A stretch of 64,000 nucleotides of DNA. Origin: Onchocerca lupi. Its lineage: Eukaryota > Nematoda > Chromadorea > Rhabditida > Onchocercidae. Below, one piece after another: positions 50,621 to 62,223 of this stretch (its first letter is position 1; each line of letters opens with the position of its first letter). The notes below the pieces were generated by a model. It ran no database searches. It had not been told where the DNA came from and worked only from the letters and a program-made list of their open reading frames with translations. The stretch lies in contig JAOVVO010000004.1 of NCBI GenBank assembly GCA_028564675.1, forward strand, positions 248,001 to 312,000, written 5' to 3'. The translations under genes and the position numbers were made by a program.

Positions 50621-52851
50621 GCTTCTTTTTCTTTTCACATATGTGTAAATTAATTTATTTCCATTTTTGCTTAGCTGAATGAAATGCTTTTCTAACTGCT
50701 CCATGATCTTATCAAATTACCACTGTTTCGTTGTTTGTAATTTCGTTTTCTTCCCTATTTAATTCATAATGAAATATCAGAATTCACCAAAGAATACATA
50801 CGCATAGTTTGTGAAGGCGAATATTTACCAAGAGTTTTTTTTCATAATAATATTTGAGAATTAGAGGTTGTTATTTTCGAATAAGAAAGGAAAATAAAAA
50901 AGAGCAAAACTGCATAGTAATGGTATTTCTGCATGAAGATTTTCTCATATTCAAATTTGCTTGATTATGGAGAGAATTTGAATTTGGTGCCTACAAATGT
51001 TTTTTGAATATGATCCGGGAGCCTGTGCAGTTTTTCCTATTTTGCCTCAATTCTGCTCATATTGTATTGTGTGTATTTGAAATAATTAGACAAAGTATTT
51101 TTTTAGTGTTCTCCTCTATAAGTTTTATTTCTCCTGATGTGGAGAATGAAGCTCTTCAAATATACGAAGTCTTTCTGAAAATAAGTTTATTTTCTTCCTA
51201 CATCAAAATTTGCCTATCATTATGTTGTCATTTGAACAAACTTTTTCAAGATAAATTCATCGTTATTTACAATTCCTTTTTCTTTGTTTCTTAATCTCTC
51301 AAATTCATTCTCTTCTTTTCTTTTGAGAAATGAACCCAATCTTCTACGTTTTGGCAAAAGTACTTGTTCCGTATATTACCTCAAATCTTTGATCAAATTA
51401 ATTGGTTCTCTTCAGAATTCTGTCTGATTTATAGTTATAATTATGAATTGTAGATCTGGTTCTAAGTGAACAGCGATTTCTCTAGGTAAACCGTTTGAAG
51501 ACAGAGTCGTTACAGGATTCTATTTTTTGTGAGAATAAAATCTGCAAAAATATTGATGCATAGTTAATTCAGCTTCCTAGATATTCTTTTCACCGTTGAT
51601 GAATTAGTAATATATACATGCTGTGCTATTTGTTATATCATTACACGCAGGAATTTTTCTTTTTTTCCTTTGTTGAGCGCAAGTAAAACATATGAATTCT
51701 GTTTCGAAAAATTCCGCTCATTTGCATAATTTGTGATTACTTGCGCGCATATCCTTGATATCAACTATTACAAAAATAAGTTCAAGATTTTCCGGATGTT
51801 GAAGTAAATTTGTTCGATATTCTTCCCTGATTCAGAGTTGATAATATCTTTTTTAGTCGCATTATAGGTAAAGTTCTGGTCGAATATCTCCATTTTTAAT
51901 AGGATGATAACATGAATAATAAAAATGAACATAAACTCGAGAGAGCTGCGAATGTAAGTGGCATACTCTTTGGCTTAGATGATAAGCAAAACTTGAAAAA
52001 TTTCAGTGACTGCCTTGATCTCGTCAATTTTTTAAGTTTAATCTTGGAACAAATCGGCATTTTTAAAGGGTGAAGATGTCAGCTAGCGCATCTTCTGTAT
52101 TGTTTACTTAATCAATGATGAAATGTGCCAGAAAAGTGCAGTAACGAGTTCGCTACACTACGAGAGTAGATGCTGATTATGAAATCGGCTAGTTTTACTA
52201 ACATCAAATCTCAAATGGAGCGAAGGTAACAGCACTGTAAGGAAGTAAGTAAAAACTGCATCACGAAACAGATTCACACAGAATGTCTCTTAAATTCCAT
52301 CAAAATTACGTTAGTTTTTCACTTTTGCAATTGAATGGAATTGAAAGATAAATATGAAAAGACTAGAACATAATTCAGTGTTCTCGGGATAACGATAATA
52401 ATGATGATTATGAACAGTGATCAAAATCTTTGAGACTAGAAATATCTGGGCTAAACAAATGAATAAAAATATGAAAATAATCAGTGAAACACTCACAAGT
52501 ACAGTAATCCAAGACACTTCGACTCATTACTGAGAGCAAAATATTCCTAATAGGGTCCAAGTACAATGCATACAAAAATTTGGAAGCTGGTGTATCACTT
52601 ATTTTTCTCAGTTCACTGTTACTGTCGTCTTCATACATAAGAAAACTTGCAAGAAAATCGAAAAGTCTGCGAATCAACTACGGCAAATTTTTCTAAAGCT
52701 ATTTCTAGATTTGGAATTGGAAATGAAAAAGTGAAAACGTTTGGAAGAAATTAAACTCATGTACATCTAAGTTGTAAACAACAAATATAGTAACTCAGCG
52801 GCCATAATTGTAATCATACGTTTTTGAGCAGGTAATCATTTTGATGGCTCA
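50621..52851. other. Intergenic, convergent (MO25 / selenoprotein T)
   Basis: Holds the 3' ends of both flanking genes. An AATAAA at 50893-50898, about 270 bases past the MO25 stop, may be its polyadenylation signal. No supported exon; one 89-codon minus-strand frame is discussed under rejected items. Confidence 0.5.
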
Positions 52852-54574
52852 TCAGGACGAATCGAAGGCAAATGTACCAGAAACCTGAAATAAAGAAAAT
52901 TGAGAGAGACCATTAAACCAAATCGAAAAAATTATTTCATAGTCTCACTTTTGCACCCTGCAATTCCATTTGCTGATCGATGATTTGAACTAGCTCTGAT
53001 GGTGACGGCACTCTCCCACTTTCAAGCTTTGACCATATCTGTTCATCACCCAAATAAATCTCGAACGCTCCTGTTGACATAAGAGAACCTAAAATAAAGA
53101 GCAAACTATAACAAGAATAAAATATTCAATTTTGAATTCAAATAAATGAGTTTTCTGTTCATAAAAGCACTCCTAAAATAAATCAGTATGCAAATTTTCG
53201 ATTTATTAGTTCTCAGAAAAACCAGTTTACCGTTAAGCATAAATCAGTTTATTTGCGAATTATTTCAAATTAACAATTCAAAATGTGCTGATCGAAAGCC
53301 AAAATTACACAACTAACTTTCGATGGTGTTAGAAAGAAGAAACAACATCATGCATGATGAAACTTTATTGCTCAAAGCCCATGCAAAAATGCGCGGTGTA
53401 GGCTGTCCGATCGATGCAAACGGATCCTGCCCCATTACAATCAATACAATAAATACTATCTTTCCCAATCCAATAATCTGAAATAAATTTCTTGTATGTC
53501 TCGGAATTTTCCTTTTAAATTTTGCATCACAGTTAAATAAATTGTTAATCATACTTAATTAATTAATTTATACAATCACAACATTATTTCAAAGTCTACT
53601 TAATAAATATGACATCAAAAAGTATACTGTAGGACATTCTGTCAGAGTTTAAATGGCAGAAGCCCAATACTAAACAATCATTAGCTAGTTTTAGAGATTA
53701 GGAGTATGGTGCATACTTTCGGGATCAATAAATTAATCTAAGTTTTCAGCCATATTTTAAATAATAATGAATTTCAATTAATATATAGAATAAAGCAAAG
53801 AAATAATACCCAACCTGTGCCAGAATGTTTTTCCATGCTTTAGGTGAATAATTGGCACCATCAATTTTCATTGAAGGATACTTTTCATGTATGTAGCGGG
53901 AGAATTCATCAAATGCTTGCCGATAACCACACGAAACACTATAATTATGCGTAAGTTACGTGTTTAAAATAACAAAAGTTTATATTTTCCATGCAAATAT
54001 GACTTGATATGAATTCAGCACGAAAACACTTCATCACAATTGTACCATATAAGGTCGGGCTAAGTGTAAAGAAAGCTATGATAAAGTTAAAACTTCACGA
54101 CTATATGCTAAAAGAAATAAATGGAAATTTGGTGAACATCATTTTTCGTAATATCCTCCTAAACCGTAAATGTAAATCTAACCAAAATAAAAACTTCATG
54201 CTAGGAAGTTTCTTAGTAGTATGTGGCGGTGCAGTGAAGTGTGATCCTTGCCTAACTCGAATATGGTCTGTATCTTCCAGTTTTTCGCCAATTTCCTAGA
54301 ATAGAAAGTTCTTTTGACAATGCTGAAAAGATATGATAGATCCTGATAGAAGGAACAAAAGAATCTAAATATTCATTCCGCAATTCGCATAGCAATTTTT
54401 AAAATATCGCCTGTTTTTTGCAATAATTTGTAAAAAAAAACCAACCTCATCACCAAATTCCTTTTCAAACATCTCATCATCGTTATATTCATCTTTGGAA
54501 TGTCCATAAATATCACGTAAGGATAAGAGCAGAGCTATGCCTAAGACAACTGTGCCAATTTGATTCGTAATCAT
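52852..54574 (-). CDS. Selenoprotein T homologue, Cys form
   Basis: Exons in coding order (minus strand): 54574-54446, 54295-54183, 53938-53815, 53477-53318, 53088-52949, 52884-52852 (TGA). Phases join: 699 nt, 232 aa. The N-terminus MITNQIGTVVLGIALLLSLR looks like a signal peptide or anchor, followed by an acidic linker. The thioredoxin-like core starts KFLFCVSCGYRQAF, where vertebrates have CVSUGYRR, so the Sec position is TGT Cys and a CxxC pair remains. Then come a hydrophobic helix (IIGLGKIVFIVLIVMGQDPF), CMMLFLLSNTIES, and the conserved end LMSTGAFEIYLGDEQIWSKL. The family is an ER-membrane oxidoreductase. The start is chosen because a TTTCAG acceptor lies ten bases before this ATG; the frame stays open upstream, so a longer N-terminus is possible. 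It is divergent from the angiomotin gene. Confidence 0.92.
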
Positions 54575-55327
54575 CCAATAAAATCTGAAATTATACTTCT
54601 GTTTCAAGAAGAATTCAGCCAAAAATCTGATCTGCAAATAAGGAACGAATAATATATTTATATCGAAAAGTTATACTAACAGCATGCAAAATTACTGAAA
54701 CTGCAGTGAAGAATGATAAGATAAAAAGTTTCCTCAAAGAATAAGGATTGACCAAAGGGAGTGATAACAGGAGATAGCTACTATCATGGGCATGATATGA
54801 TTTGGGCATGGAAGGTGTGCGTACGACATGGAAATAGAGAGAGAGTGATGAAGAGCGGATGATATTACAATCAAAGACCAATCAAACCCGTTTCTTAACC
54901 ACCCGGCGAAAGACGGTGCTTCAGACAAAAACCCAGAAGTCTCGAGACCGCGTTAAATACGACCGAATGTTGTTGCAACCAAGATATCGAAATAATGATA
55001 GGCATATATGGCTTGATGGGGAGCATTATCAGTGATTAAAAGTCGGTGCATTGTTAGGGTTTGATAACAGCGTTATGATTTGGTGTTATCATTATCACCG
55101 ATGATTGATTTCCTTTGGCTAATCTTAGAGAATTTTTGTCGTCCTGCGATATATACTACAATTTTTGAAATGCGAAGTAATTTTACCACCTCTTATTCTG
55201 TTAGTTACTAAAAATTTATAGTCAATGTTTCCGGAATGATTTGTAATTTTTTCTTTTCAGTTTTAATCAATTTCAAAAAGTAATTTTCTCACTGGTCAGT
55301 CAGAGTGACAAAGTGAACAAAAAGATC
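54575..55327. promoter_or_regulatory. Shared divergent promoter region with TGATAA cluster
   Basis: About 750 bp between the selenoprotein T (-) and angiomotin (+) starts. TGATAA occurs on one strand or the other at 54762-54767, 55026-55031, 55062-55067, 55086-55091 and 55092-55097, five sites in about 340 bp and four within 72 bp. TGATAA is the preferred core of nematode endodermal/intestinal GATA factors (ELT-2 class). A TTTTCAG acceptor at about 55254-55260 could be the spliced-leader site for the angiomotin gene. Promoter function is inferred. Confidence 0.5.
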
Positions 55328-58300
55328 ATGGATAGCGAACGACGCGAACTACGAAGTTGGTCGATAGAACCACGCGATCGACGTGTGCACGCAGTAAGTC
55401 CCATGCATTTGCAGGAAGGTCGAATCCTTAACTCATTACTGCATGAAGCTCATAATATTTCCACTTCAAATAACAAGATAAATACTCAACAAGGTTTGTT
55501 CTCTTTTCATTCCATTCTTTCAAATTTATTCTTTCTTATAGCATTACTGTCTCGAATTGTTGATATTTGAATTAGCTAGTGTAATATATGAGACTTTCAT
55601 TGGTAAGTCAATAAATATTAAATAATAATGCTTGTTGACAAATAATAATGTCCCACATACCGAAATGTTTCGAATTGACTTTTTGGCATCTCAAGATGTA
55701 TCTAAGAAATGACAGTTAGCTTGAAGGGAAACCAATTCTAATTTGTTATTATAATTGAGAAAAATTGAAATAATTGAGCTTTGCTTTTTATCCATCGTAT
55801 TCAATTAAGTATTTGTTTTTTTATATATTTCAGGTGGAATTAATTAAATTAGTGAGATGGGTTATTTCTAATGCTATCAAAATTCTTCAGTTATTTCATT
55901 GTTGCTTTACAGATAATTATATTTGTAGTGGATGACAATGAAATTGATGGGGTGGAAGATGCCAAATTACAGCAGATGATTAGCAAATATCAGTCACAAG
56001 TAATTCAACAGCAGCAGCTGTCAAATCGAACTAATCATGAACTGATTAAGTAAATATTTTTACATTTATCCTCAGCACTTTCTCATGAAACAAGTTCTAA
56101 TGCCCCCTCCTCCCCCCCCCCAAAAAAAAAAATAAAAAAATGCTTAGCTCTAGTTGTTTCGATTTCCTAAAGATAAAGCTTCCAAATGCTGGACACGCTT
56201 TATTAAGCATTTAATAATTCTGAAATTTCATCAGAATAGAAGACAGTAATTGCTTTTGTTTATTATTTTTTGTTTTTTCGTAAGGATTTGTTACAACTTA
56301 TCGAAGATACAATATTTTGTTATATTTTTCTTCGAAAATTATTTTTTATTTCAGAAGCTTTGCAACTTCATCTGCAACCTCTGCTCAGCAGCAAATGCCA
56401 CCGATGAGTCATTCACAGCCATGTCTTATAACAATCAACGACCAAAAAAACGAATTGTATGTTTGCTATATTGATAATAATTGTATTTTAACAACACTTG
56501 CGTTCTATAGTTCACTGTTATCCCAGTTACTAAGAAACAGATTCAGAAAAATGTAGAAATAACAAGGTTGCGTAATAGTGTTGAATGTTTATAAGAGACT
56601 GTTTAAAAAATATTTTTTCGGAACTATATTATGTATATTTAATTGCATTCATTAATTTATTGTTGTTCTAACAGTGTAAGCAATATGAAAGTTTCAGAAT
56701 CACTGAATCTGTCTCACCAGTTTATCATCCAAGTCCACCTTTTGATGGGAACGAACACGCGAATCTGAAAGCACAGCTAATTGCTAATCAAAATTTAGTT
56801 CGAGCGCTGCAAGACGAAAATTCTGCCCTGAAGCAGCAGTGCGACTTCTTAACTGTTAAAGCCAGTCGTTTACAACAGGTCTTTTCCACTTCATTAATTT
56901 TTTTTTTTTTTTTTTTTGTATATCTTTAAGATTTACTCCTGCTTCATTTCTACTGGTTTTAATGCGAATATTTTTATTGGTGAATCATTATTTAACCAGT
57001 TAGTAGTCTTTATTTTTTTGTAACTAAATGTTTTATTATCAATTTTTGGTTTTTTAAGTTGGAAAAAGCCTATGAAACCATCGAAAAGGAGTATGAAAAT
57101 TTAACGGCGCACAAGGAGAGGCAAGACAACCTTGAGAAAGCGGCACGTATGAAAATGGAACAACAAATAGCGAGGTATGTTCAGAGTTGAAATAGTGGAT
57201 TTCTTATGCTTATGCTTGTGATATGATGGTATTTTGTAGTGACTTAGTGTGTTTTATTTTCTATTTATAGCATTATTCTTTCTTTTTTATTACAATATTA
57301 CATCAGTTTGCATCATTATATATTGAAAGATGACTGTAGATGTACTTCTGAAAACGAAATGTTACGAACGAAAATTGCTGAATTAATACGACGGATACAG
57401 GCAGAAGATCAGTCAGAACAAATTAACAAGCTTAATTTATTGCTCAATGAAATTATTCCCCAAAGTTTGTCCATTTCTCATATATCTTGAAATCTATTAT
57501 ATGGTAGGGAAGAGATCTTGATAAGTCAAAATAATTCGCCATAATTTTCTAGCACTGTTTTATAAAATACTTTTTTTACTTATTCATTTTTTTCCAATAG
57601 TTAAATGGATGAAATCTCTGATATTTTCTGAATTCTACTCATTTTCAGATAAAGAACTGATGACATGTAAGGAACGTCAAAAAATGGATATTGAAGCATT
57701 GGAAGTTACCTTGAAAGATCAAAGAAATCATATTCAGGTATGCTTTTCACTTATTTTTATTAGTAATTTTTTTTTCCTTTTTCTCTTTAGTGGGACGTGT
57801 TTCCTTCTTTTAGATTTTGGAGAAAGCTCTCGGAAATGCACAAGAAAAGGCATGGAGGAAAGAAAAAGAAGTGGAGGAGCTTACAGAAAGAGTAGAAAGG
57901 GCAGAATCTTTGCAGAAAGCTGTTGAAGTTTGTTACTTTCTTGTCATTCCACATGAATTCTAAAATATTTTCATTCTTATTTCCCACCACACATAATCTT
58001 AAACTAAACTCCAAATTTTGTAATTTCAGAAATCAATGTTCGATAAGCGTTCTCGAGAAGATGAATGGAACCGTGAAAGAGCGCAACTTGAGATGGAAAA
58101 TGCTCAGCTGAAAATGCAGCTGGCTAAAGAAAGTGTTTCAGTTGGAATGAAAAAGGGTTCGAGTACTAGGAATCCAGAAAGTGATGAATTGGCAAAGCTC
58201 AAAAAGACTCTTCATGCGAAAGGTACTTTTTCATGTATTGAAAACAAGCCTGTCCACTGTAATTTATGACTTGGAAATTTCGTATTATCTGGTAAATGAG

Positions 58301-59969
58301 TGTTTTTCTTTTGGTATTTTTGTGTCATCACTTCTCTAAAGTTTTCCTCATTTAGAGGATATCATTGCGCAGCTAGAAAAGAATGTTATCGAACTAGAAG
58401 CCAAATTCCACGAGGAAATGCAGCGAAATAAAATGGCAATAGCTACTCAGTCGGATACACTGTTAGTTCATGTTTTGAAATGTTTAGTTTTATAGTACAG
58501 CGGAAATTCTCGAGTTTTTCCTCATTTTAAACCAGGTTTATATTTATTGACTTCAATAAAATTTTCCAAGTTCTGGCAAATTGAAAAAAATGGAAGAAGA
58601 AAAGAGTGAGAAAGATCGTAAGATAGCAGAACTGACGGAAGAGAAAGAAAGACTGTCTGAAAAACTGGAAGACGAGCGCAAAACTTCAGAAAGTAGAACA
58701 AGTTTGTTGGAAAGAGAAATTGATCGCATTAGAAATGGTGATGATCGCAGGTACATTGTTATTTTATATTCATTAATATCAGTTATTTGAGAAATTTGAA
58801 ATTATAAATATGAAAATTTCGCTACATTCTGTAACTTCTGTTTTTGTTAATTTATTGTAATGGCTTCCTGGAGACTTTTTTTTTTCTGAATTTTATTTTA
58901 TAGTTAATATCATGTTTAGGTTTCGCGAAGATATGGCGCGTATGGAACAAATGCGTTTAAAAATTGCTGATAGACGCTGTTTTACAACAGAACGTTCCCG
59001 TAATCGGTAGTTTTTTATATTTTATATAACTTGGATATAAGACAAAACTGACTCAGTCAGCTTTGTTTTTTTTTTCTTTTAATTCTAGACTGCAACAAGT
59101 TTGAGTTTTCAGTAAGTGTGTGTAGGTGTAATCAGTAAGTATGCAATCAATAGGAATGCGAAAATAGACAGATAAAAAAAAAATTATATTTGAATATGAG
59201 CTTTTTGTCGTAAAAGTAACATTATTTTATATCGATTTTTCTTAATAACCGTTTTATTTAGTCATTTAAGCTATAATAGTTGTTCTGGTTAAGTTCAAAA
59301 CTTCTGACCAACTTTCCAGTTTTTCTTACATTTCTATGATTAGACAACGATTCAGCAATTCATTGTTCTTGGAATTGCCTTTGTGGTTAGTTTCCGGTGT
59401 GGTGTTAACTTGGTCATAGTCATGATTTCCACTCATACTCCAGCCATAATAATTTCAGATGTGTACATCATGGGCGCACATCATCCGGAACACGTGCTGG
59501 ATTTGTTCATGTACATCTGAGGGCAAATTCAGCAACAGCACTTTTACCTAGCGATTTGCATCTTTCGTCACCAGATACGCTTCCCACGTCATCCGATATA
59601 CCATTGGATTTGTCAAATGATAATAGTGCCGGTTCTGCTGCTGTTGCTGCTGCTGCTGTCATCGCTGCTACTTGTTCAACTAGCAAAGCTTTAACAATAT
59701 TCCCACATTCCTCATCATGTCAAGAGGAAATATTCGCGGATCAAAACAATTCTTCTATTGATGCGAAGGGAATGTGCAGCGCAAATTTGAATGGTTATAC
59801 GCGACCAATTTCAATACCACCACATTATGATTTGGCATTTTCTGATAATGAAGATATATATTCTAGAATTCCAAGTCGATCGATTACAAAATCAAGCGAT
59901 ACTGCTATCATCGCTAATGAGGAATTATGCGGTAAACAAGTTTCAGCCGAAGAAATCTGGGATGTTTAA
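55328..59969 (+). CDS. Angiomotin (AMOT) family coiled-coil scaffold
   Basis: Exons: 55328-55493, 55929-56049, 56355-56456, 56698-56878, 57059-57174, 57307-57464, 57649-57737, 57814-57927, 58030-58222, 58356-58461, 58571-58750, 58920-59006, 59459-59969 (TAA). Phases join: 2124 nt, 707 aa. Residues about 135-537 form the AMOT coiled coil: KASRLQQLEKAYETIEKEYE then NLEKAARMKMEQQIARLHHY-type sequence (here SLHHY), LKDQRNHIQILEKALGNAQE, AESLQKAVE, and QLEKNVIELEAKFHEEM. The tail (538-707) has an Ala run, a PPxY motif (PPHYD, 658-661, bases 59817-59828), and a C-terminus EEIWDV that resembles a PDZ ligand. Vertebrate AMOTs bind YAP WW domains through N-terminal (L/P)PxY motifs and PDZ proteins through a C-terminal EYLI. 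An N-terminal PPxY is not seen here. Acceptors of exons 5 and 11 end AAG. Family assignment is from remembered alignment. Confidence 0.87.
56112..56130. repeat. C-run / A-run junction
   Basis: Ten C (56112-56121) run directly into nine or more A, preceded by CCCCCTCC. This is an unusual strand-asymmetric simple sequence in intron 2 (56050-56354) of the angiomotin gene. Confidence 0.85.
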
Positions 59970-62223
59970 ATTTTTGGAATTTTCTTTCATATGAAAAGTA
60001 TAACTTTTTCTTTAGATAATATCTTAATAAGTCGGTTCTAAACTATGCTGTGATGCGTGTTTCATTCATAACATAACAAAAGCTGCTTGTAATTCACGTA
60101 TTAGGTAAGAGAGATAATGTACAGAAAGTTGTAATAAAAACTCATAGTACCTTTTGATTTACAGCCGACTACTGATTATTAAAGATGATATTATTTATTA
60201 TGCAAAAAAATAAGGAGAAAATTTCGATTGACTGAAGAGAAGATATTTTTTGCTTTATCAGCAAATATTTTTGGATTAGTCATAAGCCAATAAATGATTA
60301 TTTAATGTCTCAAAAATAGATTTGTAGTTGTGTTGGTCTTGGTCTGAGCAGACATAATGACAGTTCGAAATATTTAAGTCTTTTGAATTTGTAAAGCTTT
60401 AATTAGAAAGGTACTAGTTGTCTCAAAAAAACCATATGATACCATATAATCTTTATAAAATTTCACTGTGCTTGAATTATTAACAGTAAGATGCCCTAAC
60501 AATAGGTAATATCTACATGCCATAAATATCTCAAGTGTGCTTCTCTTCTTCCGATATAAATCGCTCATTTTTTTGCTTTGTTTATTTTCTTGTGGTAGAT
60601 TCTTTTGGAAGGATAAACTACGAAGATGTTTTTCTTCTAATATTTCTCAAAACTGTGATTATTCTTACTATTTTTCCACACTAATTCGTAATAATACTAT
60701 ATTGCCATAATAGATTTGTTGTGCAAAATTTGTACTTTAGAAGCGTCCATTAAAATAGGGCTTCATTGTTCTTCAAGCTTGAACAAATTAGACCAAGAAA
60801 AAGTAAAAATCTTCTCAATGGTTACAGGACAAAAAATTTTTTGGATTTTGTTGAATTCATTCTTTTCATATATGTTCATTTCTGCAATCTCCTGAATCAT
60901 TCTAATTTTTATAAAATAAAAGTTATTATAGAAAATATAGTTAGTAATTACTAGATGAATGGACCTTATGGTACAAAAAATAGCACCGATTTTGATAAGC
61001 GTTTTGTGCTCATACGACCGAATGGATGCTTGGAGGAAAAAAATTTGCTGATAGAATTCAGAAATTTTTGGGATTAAGGTTCAAAAAATGATGGTGCTGT
61101 CGTTCTGTTCACGGAAATAAATTTCTGTTAACGACAATAAATGATTTAATCATTAGAAACAGAACTTTCAGCTGGTACGATGCATTTATTAGCTAATAAT
61201 TTGTTGATTTTGTCTTGTCTTTGACGTTTTGTTGCTGCGGGTTTCTATCTTTTTTCTCTTTATTTTTTTTATTTTCAAGTGCCTTGTTGCTTTTATTTTC
61301 CCTTTTCATGGATGTTTTTATTTATATCTCTCTTTTATTCTAGCAATGTATTTTGGAAATGAGCGGTAAATTAAAGTTTATAGCTTTCGATGCACTTCCA
61401 TTCATGAAATGGCAAGAAAAAAAAGGGTTAATAAAGTTACTTGTTTCATATTGATTATTTGAGATACGTGGAAAATAGATTTGACAAACTTCTCGATTTA
61501 AACCTAAAATATAAACATTTCGCAAAAGGTGAATGACGGGATAATTCTCATTAATTTCAAAAACTTTCCATTGACAATGAAGGGCAAAACGGTGCTTCTC
61601 GGTACTTCCGTTGAAAAATTCGTTTGCCAGGAATTTTTTACGCACTCATTGCAAAGTTCAAAGAATGCCTCTAGGCAAAAACTTAAATATAATTTTTTAT
61701 ATTTAAATTAAAATTAAAAAATTAATAATGATTAGCACCACAAATCTTGGTTTTTATAATTTTTTTTTTTGAATTGAATTATCACTCTAATGACAAGACT
61801 AAGCATTTGGGGCGGTAATCCTTATTATTCTCGTTCAAATATCTTTTAACTTTCGAGAAAAGAGTTTCACATATTAGTGCGATTGTTTGGGTTGAAGCGA
61901 ATGACAATATGTGCGCCGATATGCATTTCATAGGAAAAATGCAAAAATATCAGGACAGTGAAGATTTGCGAAGATTTTTTGAATTTCAAGCAAAATTGAA
62001 ATTCCTGAACGATCAATGATGATTTTTTTTCTTGGCGTCATCACGCTGCCTTTAACATATAAGCATTGTTTATTGTTGCTTGTAATTCGATCATACTCCG
62101 ATCACATCAGGCCATCAACAGTGATGCTTATACATACCCAACCGATCACCATCCCACCACCATTCAATCAACGAAACCCGTGCTTTATTGCAAAATATTT
62201 CTCGACGCGTTTCAATCGCAGTA
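59970..62223. other. Intergenic
   Basis: Angiomotin 3' UTR followed by A+T-rich sequence up to the CUB-domain gene. No exon or RNA gene seen. A C-rich pyrimidine-mixed stretch at about 62090-62200 just precedes the CUB gene start and may be its promoter or 5' UTR. Confidence 0.5.
60133..60138 (+). terminator. Polyadenylation signal AATAAA (angiomotin gene)
   Basis: AATAAA about 165 bases after the angiomotin stop codon. Confidence 0.55.

Noticed and set aside
52408..52677. 89-codon minus-strand open frame with protein-like composition between MO25 and selenoprotein T
   Set aside because: No family resemblance, no convincing partner exons and no polyadenylation or acceptor context; a frame this long is possible by chance in 64 kb. 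RNA-seq would decide.
54575..54637. N-terminal extension of selenoprotein T in the same open frame
   Set aside because: It has no ATG, and a good TTTCAG acceptor lies ten bases before the ATG that starts a signal-like sequence. Not excluded if an upstream exon exists.
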